Source of the DNA: Sodiomyces alkalinus F11
Lineage: Eukaryota; Ascomycota; Sordariomycetes; Glomerellales; Plectosphaerellaceae
Length of the DNA stretch: 64,000 bases
Assembly: GCF_003711515.1 (NCBI RefSeq)
Contig: NW_021167083.1
Span: 2,057,048-2,121,047, forward strand
Direction: 5' to 3'
Positions 36,001-46,168 of the stretch are shown here, piece by piece. The notes below the pieces were generated by a model. It saw only the letters and a list, made by a program, of their open reading frames with translations. It did not search any database and was not told the origin of the DNA. The first letter of the stretch is position 1. Each line of letters starts with the position of its first letter. The position numbers and the translations under genes are program-made.

Positions 36001-37015
36001 TAAGTTCAGGGCTGATAAAAGTATATTAAGCGGCGTTAAAGCACCTATAGCGGTATATTAAAGGCATAGTAGGATATAGTATTATCTACGGAGGTAGGAG
36101 AATTAAAGGCGTACTATCACGAGGATTATACATGGCGGTAGATACCGCCTACGCAGATATAATTAGTAGAACTTTAATAGGCGGCTATATAGTATTTCTT
36201 GCGGGAGGACTAGTTATATAGAAATCCAAGAAGTAGCCGTTCGTTGCTCTAAGTACTATAGAGGCCGAGTTTATTAATCTTATGCCTATAGCCCTTAATC
36301 TTTAATAGATAGTAAACCTCGTCGCGGTAATAACCTCTCCGATTAAGAGACCTTTACTATTAATAACTTTTGATATTAATATTATTACTAATAATATCCT
36401 TAATATCTTTCGAGTATATCCTTCGTACTCGAATAAAGGATATCTTCCCCGTAAGCCTAGACCGTTCTCTTTCGAGTCAGTTTATCTATTACGAGTCAGA
36501 TAAAGGATACAATAGATTACGATACTATTATGATATCCATCCCTTTATAAAGAACAAAGGATATCAACCCGTTCCCTCGGTTCGGTTCTTCCTTTCTTTA
36601 TTCTTTATTCTTCATCCTTAATCCTTTATCTTAATCTCTTTTTCAATCCAAAGAAGACACAATACGCGCGCGGAGATCCTACCTTATAATCCTATTTTTA
36701 CCTTCTTATTTTTTCCACTGCTTTTCGTGACTTTCGTCCCTTCCGTTTATCCGATATCGTTAGATATCTTTAATAATAACTAATTGTATAGAAGCTCTAA
36801 GCTAGGTTCTAAATGCCCTTAATTCTATAAGGACACGCTATATCGATACTAGGAATAAATAAATTATCTATTAGACCGAGAGAGGTTAGTTTAACCTCTA
36901 ACACGTTAGTACTAAGGAGATAGCCGTAGATAGCCTTACGAAAGCCCTTTAACGATAGAAGCATCGCGACTTTATTAGATAACTGGGTATAGTAGACACT
37001 TATCGGTATAACGAA
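33030..37015 (+). pseudogene. Copia-C gag end, protease, integrase, reverse transcriptase, RNase H
   Basis: The + strand resumes with a gag zinc knuckle (KICRDIHCKRKCF, about 33,115-33,160). Then come a GAG-pre-integrase motif (WHKRLSNIGKYKF near 33,845), integrase (PGDFNIDLIKVKPI near 34,020; SDIGGEFDNKELC near 34,220; GYDSIYRYIYI near 34,650), reverse transcriptase (RKALYGLKKALL near 35,480; IYVNDVYVV near 35,615; QFLGFKIIRD near 35,725) and RNase H (ALSTIEAEFINL near 36,250). It is interrupted at 36,371-36,777, then continues with IDTRNKYIIYQTERG and VSTKEIAVDSLTKAL to about 36,955. The RT box is YVND instead of YVDD. The 70-codon - strand frame at 33,637-33,849 is a shadow. Confidence 0.88.
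36371..36777. repeat. LTR-like insert in Copia-C RNase H (family F, copy 1)
   Basis: About 400 bp starting TGATATTAATATTATTAC and ending near GATATCTTTAATA. The reverse complement recurs at 53,308-53,735. Ends fit TG...CA after RIP, so solo LTR is the likeliest call. An 83-codon frame inside it (36,370-36,621) has no recognisable content. TTAATAACT on the left and AATAACT on the right hint at a target duplication I cannot align exactly. Confidence 0.6.
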
Positions 37016-38088
37016 CCCCCGTAAGGGCGGTTAGAGGAGACTGCTCCGATACCTCCTTCTATAGATAATACTTGCTATAACATCGTCGATAAAAAAGGCC
37101 TTATACGCTTATAAACTATATAATTTCTATAGCATAGTTTGGCTTTACTAGCCCTCGCCGATAGAAGAGGCCTTATATGCCTATAAAATGCTATTATAAC
37201 GGTTAAGAACTGGCTTAGCCAGGAGACTAAATATAGCGGAGGAACGGATTAGCCCTGACTAGTCGATCCCTAATAAGGAGCCAAAAGACCGATAGATTAC
37301 CATAAAACACTAAGGCGTGGCCGTAAGCACTAGTATAATACCGTTAGTAACAACCAGGCACGGTTTATAGAGGCGATAGAGTATTAAGAGGAGCCGTTAA
37401 CTTAACGAAGAGACGATCTCTAAAGACGCAGAGACGTCGGATATATAGGTAACTAATTAATTAGTATCTATGACCTAATAATTACCATAAGAACGACTAT
37501 CACGATAAAGACCACGGCAATAGCCTTAATAGCAAGGCCTTTAGAGATAGAGGTAGATCCGACTCTCCCCTAATTAACTATAGCCCTCTAGCCCTATCTT
37601 TAGCCTCCAAAACTGACTGGATTAGGTCGCAGATCGCGGGAAGCGATAGGCTACTCTAAAAAGGTGGTATAACGCGCGACTACTAACTTAAAGGGCTGAT
37701 ATAGATATACGAGATCGCGAGGGTTTTTAGACCTTATCTCGTTATAGCACTACTAAGCACCCTGTCGAATTAGATTAATAACGCGAGGGGATTATTATTT
37801 AGGTAGTTCGTTTATGATTTCGATATAGTATAGACTCGGAGGAACGATTAGCACTATAGTTAATTAGAAGGAATCGGAAAGTATTAGTATTTATTCTTAT
37901 ATACGATTTACTACTAAAAAGAGAAAAATAGTACGAGTTAGTTTATGGCCTTTAAAGTGCCTAGCTGATAATACTCATAAAAGGATTTTAACGTTGTTTT
38001 CGAGCTTTTTGCGTTTTTCCGCGTTTTTCGAGCTTTTCGGCCGTTTAAGCCGTTTAAGTTATTTTTTGGAGCTTTGCCTACGGGGGAG
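37016..38088 (+). other. Copia-C 3' non-coding region
   Basis: About 1.1 kb between the RNase H end and the 3' LTR. It includes an imperfect repeat (AGAAGAGGCCTTATATGCCT versus AAAAAAGGCCTTATACGC, 37,082 and 37,165) and ends in a polypurine-type tract CTACGGGGGAG at 38,079-38,088. A 63-codon frame at 37,994-38,185 is not credible. Confidence 0.55.
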
Positions 38089-38233
38089 TATTACGGTGGT
38101 AGTCCGTGCACACGGCCAACTAATCAGGTTGCCGTATCCGAGTAGCCAAACCTCCAGCTTTAGCCGAGGAACCTATAGTAGATAGCTTCCTTTTATACAC
38201 ACACTCAATACACGTTTAGTGTCACTCTCTACA
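38089..38233 (+). repeat. Copia-C 3' LTR
   Basis: 145 bp, TATTACGGTGGTAG to CTCTCTACA, followed directly by target duplication CCTTG and normal-composition host DNA. Confidence 0.92.
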
Positions 38234-38238
38234 CCTTG
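38234..38238. repeat. Right target-site duplication of Copia-C
   Basis: CCTTG, identical to 24,306-24,310. It marks the exact boundary of transposon and host sequence. Confidence 0.88.
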
Positions 38239-38532
38239 TACGGTAATTATTACCCACATGAAAATCAGAGGAGATATCACGTGCCATGCCGCCACACCGC
38301 TCTGTGGCGCAGGGCGTCTGACACGAGACCATGCGCTACCTTACACTAGATGGAATTGGACTAGCGTTGAAAACCCCACCTCCCACTTTCCATTTTTGCG
38401 CGAGAGGTTCAATGACTGCTTTCTCACCCCGCCTTAATATCTTCTCCAGTGCAAAGAACCGCAACAGATTCACCCTTCTCTTGCCCATCCCCATTTTCAC
38501 CTGATTCTTCGCACAGGCGAAAACCATACAAG
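38239..38532 (+). promoter_or_regulatory. Remaining promoter and 5' leader of the TCTP gene
   Basis: 294 bp of host DNA between the transposon and the TCTP start codon. It holds an E-box-like CACGTG at 38,278-38,283 and a pyrimidine-rich run at about 38,465-38,515, common in leaders of highly expressed fungal genes. I see no clear TATA box. Upstream promoter elements beyond 294 bp have been displaced 13.9 kb leftward by Copia-C. Confidence 0.5.
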
Positions 38533-39361
38533 ATGATTATTTACAAGGTATGCATTGTTCCGTATGGACTCAAAAATCAGGTTGCCGAATGTCTAGCATG
38601 GACGTATGCTGAACCCCGCATCTCCGCACAGGATGTCATTACCGGAGACGAGATGATCTCGGACTCCTACGACCTTAAGAATGTCGATGGCATCGTCTTT
38701 GAGGCCGATTGCGCCATGATTGAGGAGGGTGGTTTCAATGTCGGTTCGTACCCCCCGTTGTTTTCCACCCTGCTCGACCAACGTTTTCAGACCTGTTGCG
38801 GGCCTGAGATTGCACTGCGACCTGGTCACTGACTGCCTATCGTTATGTCCACAGATATCGGTGCGAATGCCTCTGCCGAAGAGGCTGAAGACGCCCTCGA
38901 CGACACAGTCACCAAGGTCAACAACATCGTCAACTCCTTCCGTCTGCAGAGCACCCAGTTTGACAAGAAGAGCTACCTTACATATCTTAAGGGTTAGTGT
39001 TGCGAAACATTTACAGCCGTCACCGTGCTGGATCCTGACAAAACCCCGCAGGCTACCTGAAGTCCGTCAAGGCTCACCTTCAGGAGAAGGGCGCGTCAGA
39101 GGAGGAAATCAAGAAGTTCGAAGTCGGCGCGCAGAAGTACACCAAGGAGGTTATCCTCCCCAACTTCAAGGATTTCGAGTTCTACACGGGCGAGTCGATG
39201 AACCCCGACGGAATGTAAAGATGCCCAGCCCTCATCGCGTTTCCAACTCCACGCCGGTTGCTAACGAAATTCCCAGGATCGTTCTGTTGAACTACCGGGA
39301 GGACGGTATCACCCCATATGTCATCGTCTGGCAGCATGGGCTTAAGGAAATGAAGGTGTAA
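38533..39361 (+). CDS. TMA19: Translationally controlled tumour protein (TCTP/Tma19), five exons
   Basis: Exons 38,533-38,547, 38,632-38,743, 38,855-38,992, 39,052-39,214 and 39,277-39,361. Introns of 84, 111, 59 and 62 nt are all GT...AG with CTGAC/CTAAC-type branch sites. The spliced product is 170 residues, the usual TCTP length. It starts [19 protein letters not shown], has the TCTP signature regions [32 protein letters not shown] and [17 protein letters not shown], and ends [18 protein letters not shown] is a conserved, abundant cytosolic protein that associates with ribosomes and is linked to growth and stress responses (Tma19 in yeast). The frame is intact and CpA/TpG are normal, so it has escaped RIP although transposons flank it. 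Longer single-frame readings of this locus are artefacts of reading through introns. Confidence 0.96.
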
Positions 39362-39701
39362 AACACGCGCTGGAGAAGCAAAGCTATGCTCACGGTCCGG
39401 CTATCTGTGGGCATCTCTGGACTAACTACGAGCGTCGTCACGTGGGCTACCCATGGTACCGGTTGTCGGTCCACATAAGCTCGTATCTTAGTATGGCCAG
39501 AATAGAGAAATGAGGAAAATGGATAAAGAACGCATGAATACAATAGTTCCCGCTCTGAAAGAGTTGCAGCCTTTAGGTTGTTTTCCTCTCAGTGATGCCA
39601 GGCCAAGACAGGTCAAGTAGTAGTTGAAAACCCAGCAAGGGTTAGCAGAGATTCCCAGACAGTGGGGTTAACATGGCATTCCCGGTGACAGCAGCTATAA
39701 G
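39362..39701. other. Convergent intergenic region between the two host genes
   Basis: 340 bp between the stop codons of two genes on opposite strands, with normal dinucleotide use. It must contain both 3' UTRs and polyadenylation signals. I see no further gene. An 83-codon - strand frame at 39,292-39,543 overlaps the last TCTP exon and is not credible. Confidence 0.7.
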
Positions 39702-41133
39702 CTATCGAGGCCTAGTGGCCAGGGGAACCGGGGGTGGCTGATCATTGTCGTTATCGTCAGCACTGGACGGATCTCCCGATCGCCTAGGAACCAACCCCAC
39801 CATATGCGTCCGCTTGGGAGGTGGGGGCGGCGGCTTCTTCTTTCCAAAGATCCCCATCCGATCCGGCGGCCCTGGGCCTGCAGTAGTAGGGCTAGCGGCC
39901 AAGACTGGAGCGTGCTTGGATTGCCGGACTGCTTGCTGCTGCATGTGTCTATTTTCAGACTCGCTGGCAGATGATGGGGAAGCCTCTGTACATCCTGTTA
40001 TTCCGGATCTCTTGCTGAGTTCGTTTGCATTCCTGACACCAGTCGCCATCTTGTCTCCATGCCGTAGTCTAAGGTTGTTGGCTGTGGATGCTGCAGACAG
40101 CGCATCCGACATGCGCACGGAGGATGGGTCTTTATGCAAATGCGAAGCCGTTCGGATGGCGGCCTGCTTTTGTTCCAACGTTGTGCCTTCAGCTGGTGGC
40201 GCATTTGCACGTCCGCTGTAGGAACTTGTCGACGGAAAATTCCTCGCAGCGGAACTGCCCAACTTCGAAAAGCGGCTCTGGAGTTCATTTTCGCGCGAAG
40301 TCGGAGGGCTCGCGGGGACAGAGCTCGAAAGACGACCGATCGCAGTTTGTGTTTCTGTAGTGGGCGTCGAAGTCCCGATGCCTAGACCAGGTACCGAAAT
40401 ACCCGCTGCCCCGAGTCTATTCGCTGCCTGTTGGTTCAAAGAGCTGCCGCTGGTTATCTTGTTTGAGTTCTCGGTGGAGGTCGGATTTTGGGGGAGGGAG
40501 GGTGAACCCGATGGAGTGCGTGGCGGCAATCGTGGGGGGAGTCGTGGCGGAAGATGCGAAGGCAGACTTGGACGAGGGGACGTGGAAGGAGCCGGAGGGG
40601 CCCTTCCATCAGCCCCGTCCTTCCTTCCTGGTGGAGGAGGCAGGTGCGCAGCCGATAGGCCGGTGGTATCGGCCCGGAAGGGCGGTGGAGGAGTAGATGC
40701 CTGAGCAGTTTCAGCACCCCGGTGCTCCAGGACGACGGCATGGTGAAGTGAGGCGTTCTGTGATGGTGACGGTATACTAGAAGCTGTGTTGTATCTCGAG
40801 GGCGGCGTCGGAGTACCTGCCGGAGACGATGCCGTAGTGCCGCGTGAAATGCTAGACACTGGAAGTGGTTGGTCTGTGAGACGTCGAGGTGGAGGAGCGA
40901 AAGAAGCGGGGTCTCTTAGGGAAGAAAGAGGTCTAGCGGCATGATTCGTTTTTTCTTGTTCCGTGTCCGACTTCCTTCCGACGAGGCCGGCCTGTAACAT
41001 TGCAATCAGATCAGACAACTGTCCAGGCCAGTGCCTGAGGAATCAAGTGGGAGCGAACCATCTGGCCCTTGAGCGTTGTGCCAGGCTTCTCAGGGTGCCA
41101 TCCCTTCTTCATAATTCTACCGAAGTCGGACAT
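39702..41133 (-). CDS. Proline-rich fungal protein, two exons, possibly Aim3-like
   Basis: Exon 1 (41,133-41,059) encodes MSDFGRIMKKGWHPEKPGTT and ends ...KGQM. A 67-nt GT...AG intron (41,058-40,992) with a CTGAT branch-type site follows, then exon 2 (40,991-39,702), giving 454 residues. I chose this start because it joins KGQM to AGLVGRKSD in frame and the upstream reading of exon 2 hits a stop. The protein is largely disordered and Pro/Ser-rich: RPLSSLRDPASFAPPP near residue 45, two Pro/Leu-Pro-rich blocks, and a polyproline GKKKPPPPPPKRTHMVGLVP near the C-terminus, a likely SH3 or profilin ligand. The block SLRDPASFAPPP recalls yeast Aim3 (SLKDPKSFPPPP), a partner of Rvs167 at cortical actin. 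That match is from memory. No transmembrane or catalytic motif. The several other-frame readings here are shadows. Confidence 0.8.
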
Positions 41134-41252
41134 TGGTAAGCGGATAGCTCAGATACTCTGAATGTCGTGTAATTGAGCTAATAATATTGAAGGGAAGAGT
41201 GGTTAAAGGAAGCACCCATCGTGCTACTAAGTTGAGATTATTGTAGTTGTCA
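41134..41252 (-). promoter_or_regulatory. Truncated upstream region of the proline-rich gene
   Basis: Only 119 bp of host sequence separate the start codon from the Copia-A2 LTR. The promoter and leader must lie partly in transposon DNA, or the gene is driven by this short segment. Composition is normal up to the LTR boundary. Confidence 0.5.
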
Positions 41253-43187
41253 TGTCGCACGTCAAAATAGCACTTATATAGTAAACCTGATGGAGCAGAA
41301 ATCTCGTGTGTGTGTATTATATTAAGTTATATCTATATAAGTCTCGTATACCCTTAATTTAGGTGGTAAAGACTCTGTTATGGGTACTATATTATTTGGG
41401 TCCTATCCGGTCTTTCCCGGTATCCACTCTTATTATATCCTGATACCTAAGGTCCCCGAGGTCTAAGCCCTTAGTTAGGTATAGATCCCCTAAGGACTAT
41501 ATCGTGGTCTATATACCTATACGATATACCCCCTTAGTGAAGGTAGGTCCTACTAGTTTAACTAACTAATTAAAGGCTTTGGTTTAAACTAAAAGCTCTT
41601 ACCTTTTCTATTATAAAAAAATAGTTAAGGGAAAACGCCCTTATAGAAAGAATCTAAATCCGCCCTATTTAACTGTCTAATTTAATTCTATTAGAGTCGG
41701 TTCCTTATTCCTGATTAGCTTAACCGGATCTATATTTATCGAATTAGCCGCCCCCTCAGGGGCCTTTATCGTTATCGCTACGGCTTTACCGCGCTCTATC
41801 TTTATATATAATTACTTCGACTACTTAATATAATCCTTTTAATCTGTTAAATTAAGCTATTATTATAGTCGTTTAATCCCCGCCTCCGGTAAGACCTTTA
41901 TTAGTCCGTCTACGATTATATGCTTCGGGTTAACGTATATATTCTTGAAAAGGCCTTACTATACTAACTAGCGCGCCTACTAGTTATAAGTATTAATATA
42001 GCATAGCCTTATTCGTAGGTATTATGTATTTTTATTAATAAGGTTAATAGTTTACTAATTATCGTAATATTACTATAGTTATTATTAATCTAACTAAAGC
42101 TTTAAATCCCTTACTATCCGATTAACGAATAATATCTCCTTAGAGGTCTTTACAAGAGCGAGTAGTTCTGACTTTATTAATAATATCGTAACCGTTGGTT
42201 GCTTACCCGCCTTTTAGTTAATTATACCGCCGAAAAGCTTTATCGTGTATCCTTATAAACTCTTACAGTCTCGATTATCCCCGAAAGACGCGTTACTTAC
42301 GGTTAAGAAGAGTCTATCACCACCGAATTCCAGGTACTGGTATCTTATATAGTATAAGAATAATAGCACTTATTAAGCCCGTTTAAGGTGGTTAGAGGAG
42401 GGGTTAATATTATATTTGAAAAGCTTCGAATAAGTAGATACGATATCGGGTCTTACTATAATAGCGGTATATAGGATTAAGCCGATTATACTCTAATACT
42501 AGCAGACTTCAAGGATTAACGCGCAGGCTCCGGTCCTTTCGCGTAGTATTAGTGACTCTATAGATAATAATAGGATCTTTAGTAGTTTACGGTAAAGGAT
42601 ATCTGCATAGTATTTAAACCCGATCTTCTCTATATAGGAGGCTTATAAAAACCATAATCTACGGGTACCTCTATCCCTTAGGGCCTTAATCCCTAGGAAC
42701 TAATAAATCTTATTGCCTCTAAATAGCCCATAGCTCCTCTTAAGGGCAGCCTTAATATCGTCGGCGTTAGTCTTATAATCTCTATAGTAAATAAGTCCGA
42801 TATCGTTAACGTAGAAGAATAGAATTAAACCGTCGTCTATTATAATATAGGGGTTATTAGAGACGGCTATAAATCCTATCTTTCGTAGTATACCGCTAAG
42901 TTCCTCTTACTATAATAATAGAGATACTCGTAAACTAAAAAGGGCTTTCTATAATAGCAGGACCTTACCTAGGACCTTAGAGCCTTATAGTATCTTTATA
43001 TATACTTCCTCTTTAAGGCTCGCGTTAATAAACGCGTTAAAACTATCGTACTACCTTATCTCTGGATTAAATGGGGCGATAATAGCTATTAGTATACGGC
43101 AGGATCGCGAGGCTAATATAGTGGCGTAGTTATCTGTAGTTTTTAACCGTTTTCATTAATCCCCTTATATTATAAGACGTGCTTTAT
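41253..43187 (-). mobile_element. Copia-A2, 5'-truncated Ty1/copia copy
   Basis: LTR at 41,253-41,526 (274 bp; starts TGTCGCACGTC, the only copy with unmutated TG; ends CCTATACGATA), then internal sequence homologous to 4,778-6,420 of Copia-A1. This includes the reverse transcriptase box reading YVND at about 42,800-42,815. It stops near 43,187, where gypsy sequence begins, so gag, integrase and the 5' LTR are missing. Confidence 0.85.
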
Positions 43188-43960
43188 ACTTCGATAGACC
43201 GCTTAGCCCTTACAGAGTTTACTTATAATATAGCGTGGTACTCTGCTATACGACGAATACCCGCGGACGTATTAATAGCTTATAATCCGAGAGGCCCTAA
43301 TAAAGTATAATTACTTAGGGCGGGGGGAGGCTTATTTAGCTAAGGCTAAGACACGCGCGGAATAACTCGTAGTAAGCCGCCGCTCCCTTATAGACCTAAT
43401 TAAAAAAGCCTAAAGAATATACGAATAATACTATAATAATAGGAGGACTTAGAGGTAATTTACGGTTAATAACTACGTCGTACTCTCCACGAAGAATATC
43501 CAATAGTATAGGCCTTGGAAGAAACTTAGCGATAAGTTTATCGGACCGTATAAAATTACTAAGGTTATAGACACGTATAGACTAGTATATTAACTCGCCC
43601 TCCCCGAGACTACAAGGATCTATAACCTCTTCCCTATCTCCTTACTAGAATTATAAAGGACCCGTAATAAAAAGCTGCCCGAGTTATAGGATATTAATAT
43701 AGAACCAGACTTTAACGAATATAAGCTCGAAGTAATCTTGAACTATCGCTACTAAGGGAGACGGCGCTAATACCTTATTAAATAGGCCGGCTACGATAAT
43801 AAGGAGAATATATAGGAGCCTAAATATAACGTAATGGATAAGCTTATTAACACTTACTTTAAGTAGAAGCTCGATATAGCGGGAGCACTATAAGACTATA
43901 ACGTGACTAAAGCACTATAAAACATCGTACCACGATTAACTAGTTAAGTCTCCTCTCTTT
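43188..43960 (+). pseudogene. Ty3/gypsy pol C-terminus with chromodomain (Gypsy-G)
   Basis: The + strand reads the end of a gypsy integrase: GDYVVLSTKNIQ near 43,470, KLSDKFIGPYKITKVIDTYR, LPETTRIYNLFPISLLEL. A chromodomain follows at about 43,715-43,880 (EYKLEVILNYRY*GRRR*YL, GYDNKENI*EPKYNVMDKL). Chromodomains at the integrase C-terminus define chromoviruses, and in known members they steer insertion to heterochromatin. The 5' part is lost. Stops stand at Trp and Gln positions. Confidence 0.85.
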
Positions 43961-44479
43961 ATTCTTCTGTATTCTACTCCCCTTAAATAGTTAAGCGTTT
44001 CTTTTCTTTTATCCCTTTTTTCCTCCTTTTTATCTCCTCCCCTTAAGCGGTTACACTATAATAAGTTATAAGTCATAACGGGACTATTAAGGGGGCATAA
44101 TTAAAGTGGTGAGCGGGCGTACCCTATAAGTTATATTAAAAAGTAAAAAACTCCTAATCCTCCGTATATACCTTTAACCACCTATTAAGGTTATAGATCC
44201 TTAGTATAACCCCTACCTAATCCTCCGTATATACCTTTAACTGCTTACTACGAATATAGGTCCTTAGCGTAACCCCTACCTATTCCTCTATATATACTAG
44301 AGATAGCTATTATAGTTATAGATTATCGGCGTAACCCTCTAACTCCGAATCTAAGAGTATAGGTGCCCTAGGGCCCTACTTATTTTCCTTTATATATACC
44401 TCGCTCTGCCCTATAATAATAGCGCTTTTACTTATATAGGTATTCTCCCTTTCCACGTTTTACCCGTTAATAAATAGCG
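43961..44479. repeat. Gypsy-G 3' region with a 63-bp tandem repeat
   Basis: There is no coding sequence. A purine tract CTATTAAGGGGGCA lies at about 44,086-44,099. At 44,155-44,343 a 63-bp unit (TAATCCTCCGTATATACC...) is repeated three times, the third copy diverged. An LTR may begin after 44,100, but I found no partner copy in the window. Confidence 0.5.
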
Positions 44480-44499
44480 TATTATCTAAGAGAATCATA

Positions 44500-45560
44500 A
44501 GAGGCTTAGCCTTCTACTATTTCTTTTTCTTCTTCGGTAAGGGTATTAAAGGCGTTATCTTTTTCTTAGGCGTAGCCTTTTTCTTAGCCGGCGCTTTCTT
44601 TTTCGGCGTAGAAGTAAGCGTCCCGGGTTCGGACTTAGCGATATCGTACAGATCGGGCGGGCCTTAGAAAGTATTACCCTTGTCGGCGAATAGGTTAGAG
44701 GGCGTGAAGGCGGGTAAAGGGATATCTAGCTATAAAATAGAAGGAGGAAAAGAAAGGGAAGGTAGTGTATTAAGAGAGGGGACTACTAAAGGGTTAGACG
44801 CTATACTAGTAATAACCCTCTTAAAGGCGATAGCGAGGTATTTCTATACGGCTATTTATTAATCCTATTAATTGATATACTAGTAAAGCGATAACGCTAT
44901 ATCCTAACGGGACTTAAGGATTTTATCCGTCGTTTTCTAGCGGACGTTATTAATTTCTTCTTTCGCTTAATAAGCAGTATAAGACTTATCGACGGCGGTA
45001 AAGGTTATCTCTTTCTTAAGCTTATCTAGGGAGACCTTAAGGACGTTCTAGTACTTTATAGCTATAGTTTATAGTATAGTTAGTATATACCTATATTAGG
45101 TCCCTCCCCCTAAAAGGAACTTACGCGATGGCTAGCGTTTATACTATCCTTTATAGCTACGATAATAAGGACTTTCTATAACTAAATAGCCGCGTTATAG
45201 CCCATGGTAAGAAGATTATTATAATAACGATTATTATACCTAAAGTAAAAAGTATACTTAGCAGAGACTATACCGGAGTACCGGCACGACTTAAAGCGGA
45301 TAGTCGTCAACGCGCTACTAATATTAATCTTAGCTAGTTAGCTAGTATAACGGGAGTAAGGGTCTTTAAGGGTTAAGCCCCTAGAAGCCCCTTCCTTAAC
45401 GTCCACTACCTCTTAATAAGGGGCGGTCGATAACGACGACGCTATAGTCGTTATAGTTTTAGGCTTTTTAGAAGCGCTATTAGCCGCTAGCTCGGATACC
45501 GGCTATTTAGTATTACTATTATTATTATTATTAGTCTCCTTAGAAAGTATAATAGTGGTT
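44500..45560 (-). pseudogene. Reading frame antisense to Gypsy-G pol, with Cys-type cluster
   Basis: On the - strand, downstream of and opposite to Gypsy-G pol, a frame from about 45,560 runs through an Asn/Ser-rich N-terminus, a basic segment (SASKKPKTITTIASS), and at 45,297-45,203 a cluster RFKSCRYSG then KYTFYFRYNNRYYNN. In that cluster Tyr codons (TAY) probably replace Cys (TGY), giving K-C-x2-C-x6-C spacing. A Lys-rich segment (PKKKAPAKKKATPKKK) is encoded on the same strand near 44,610-44,540, but I did not verify that it is in frame. The layout resembles 26,408-27,580 and 53,760-54,560. Function unknown. The 60-codon + strand frame at 44,680-44,862 is a shadow. Confidence 0.4.
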
Positions 45561-45950
45561 AAGGAAGCTATATAGGACAGTTAGTAAAGCTATATAAGTT
45601 ATTTTTCTCCCTTAGGACGAAGAAACGTTAGAAGGATACTTATAAGACAATAGGAAAAATTAGGAGAATCAGGGTATTATAACACGTTAATAACTATCAC
45701 GCCCTGCTCTTTTAAGAGAAACACTATAAAGGTTAACTTACGGAACGCGGCGGATATCGATAAAACCGAAAATCAGAGGCCTAAAAAAGAGGGAAAACGG
45801 AAGAGAATAGAGTTATAGAGGCGTTAAGGAAAATATCCCCTAAAAAGGGGTATATAGGCATTATTCCTGCCTGTAAAGGAGGAAGGTATAAGGGTAAAAG
45901 GGGTATAAGAAGGAAGCAGATATATGTCTATTTTTAAATATATTATATAG
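45561..45950. other. RIP-affected spacer, nothing recognised
   Basis: Purine-rich on the + strand (AAAAAAGAGGGAAAACGGAAG near 45,785), possibly a leader or LTR part of the adjoining gypsy fragment. No frame or motif. Confidence 0.4.
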
Positions 45951-46168
45951 CGGCGCCGGCGTTTTATATAGATTAAAGGGATATCGGCGCCGGTTCTTGA
46001 TATAGATTAAAGGGATATCGGCGCCGGTTCTTGATATAGATTAAAGGGATATCGGCGCCGGTTGTTTATATAGATTAGAGGTATATCGGCGTAGCTTCTT
46101 GATATAGATTAAAGTGATATCGGCCTCGGTCCTTTATATAGATTAAAGCGAGGCCGGCGCTAGCTATA
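45951..46168. repeat. 34-bp minisatellite, about six units
   Basis: A 34-bp unit containing ATATAGATTAAAGGGATAT followed by CGGCGCCGG is repeated about six times, nearly identical in the centre and diverged at the ends. Each unit holds the palindrome GGCGCC. Confidence 0.9.

Larger units (their letters stand above)
24311..38233 (+). mobile_element. Copia-C, full-length Ty1/copia element with nested insertions
   Basis: Two 145-bp LTRs (24,311-24,455 and 38,089-38,233) bound a + strand copia element flanked by a perfect 5-bp duplication CCTTG. Removing Gypsy-D (25,644-33,028) and the LTR-like insert (36,371-36,777) leaves about 6.1 kb with gag, protease, integrase, reverse transcriptase and RNase H in copia order. 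It sits about 300 bp upstream of the TCTP start codon, with its 3' end facing that gene. Confidence 0.9.

Noticed and set aside
36370..36621. 83-codon + strand frame
   Set aside because: It lies entirely within the family-F LTR-like repeat, whose inverted copy at 53,308 does not preserve it.
24311..38233. A novel defence or biosynthetic system in the accessory DNA
   Set aside because: All recognisable coding content is retrotransposon or Helitron derived and disabled by stops. Nothing suggests a working pathway.
38593..38829. - strand frame opposite TCTP, and + strand single-frame ORFs at 38,449-38,832 and 38,720-39,361
   Set aside because: These are shadows or intron read-through of the five-exon TCTP gene, whose spliced product matches the family end to end.
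39745..40741. Several 77-158-codon frames overlapping the proline-rich gene
   Set aside because: They are low-complexity shadows: a Pro/Ser-rich GC-rich coding strand produces open frames in the other five frames.
40454..41018. Start of the proline-rich protein at the first codons of the long - strand frame (TTG/Leu at 41,018)
   Set aside because: That segment is better explained as the end of a 67-nt intron. The upstream ATG at 41,133 joins in frame through GT...AG sites.
45951..46168. Tandem 34-bp repeats as a possible CRISPR array
   Set aside because: There are no unique spacers between units. It is a simple minisatellite in a eukaryotic genome.
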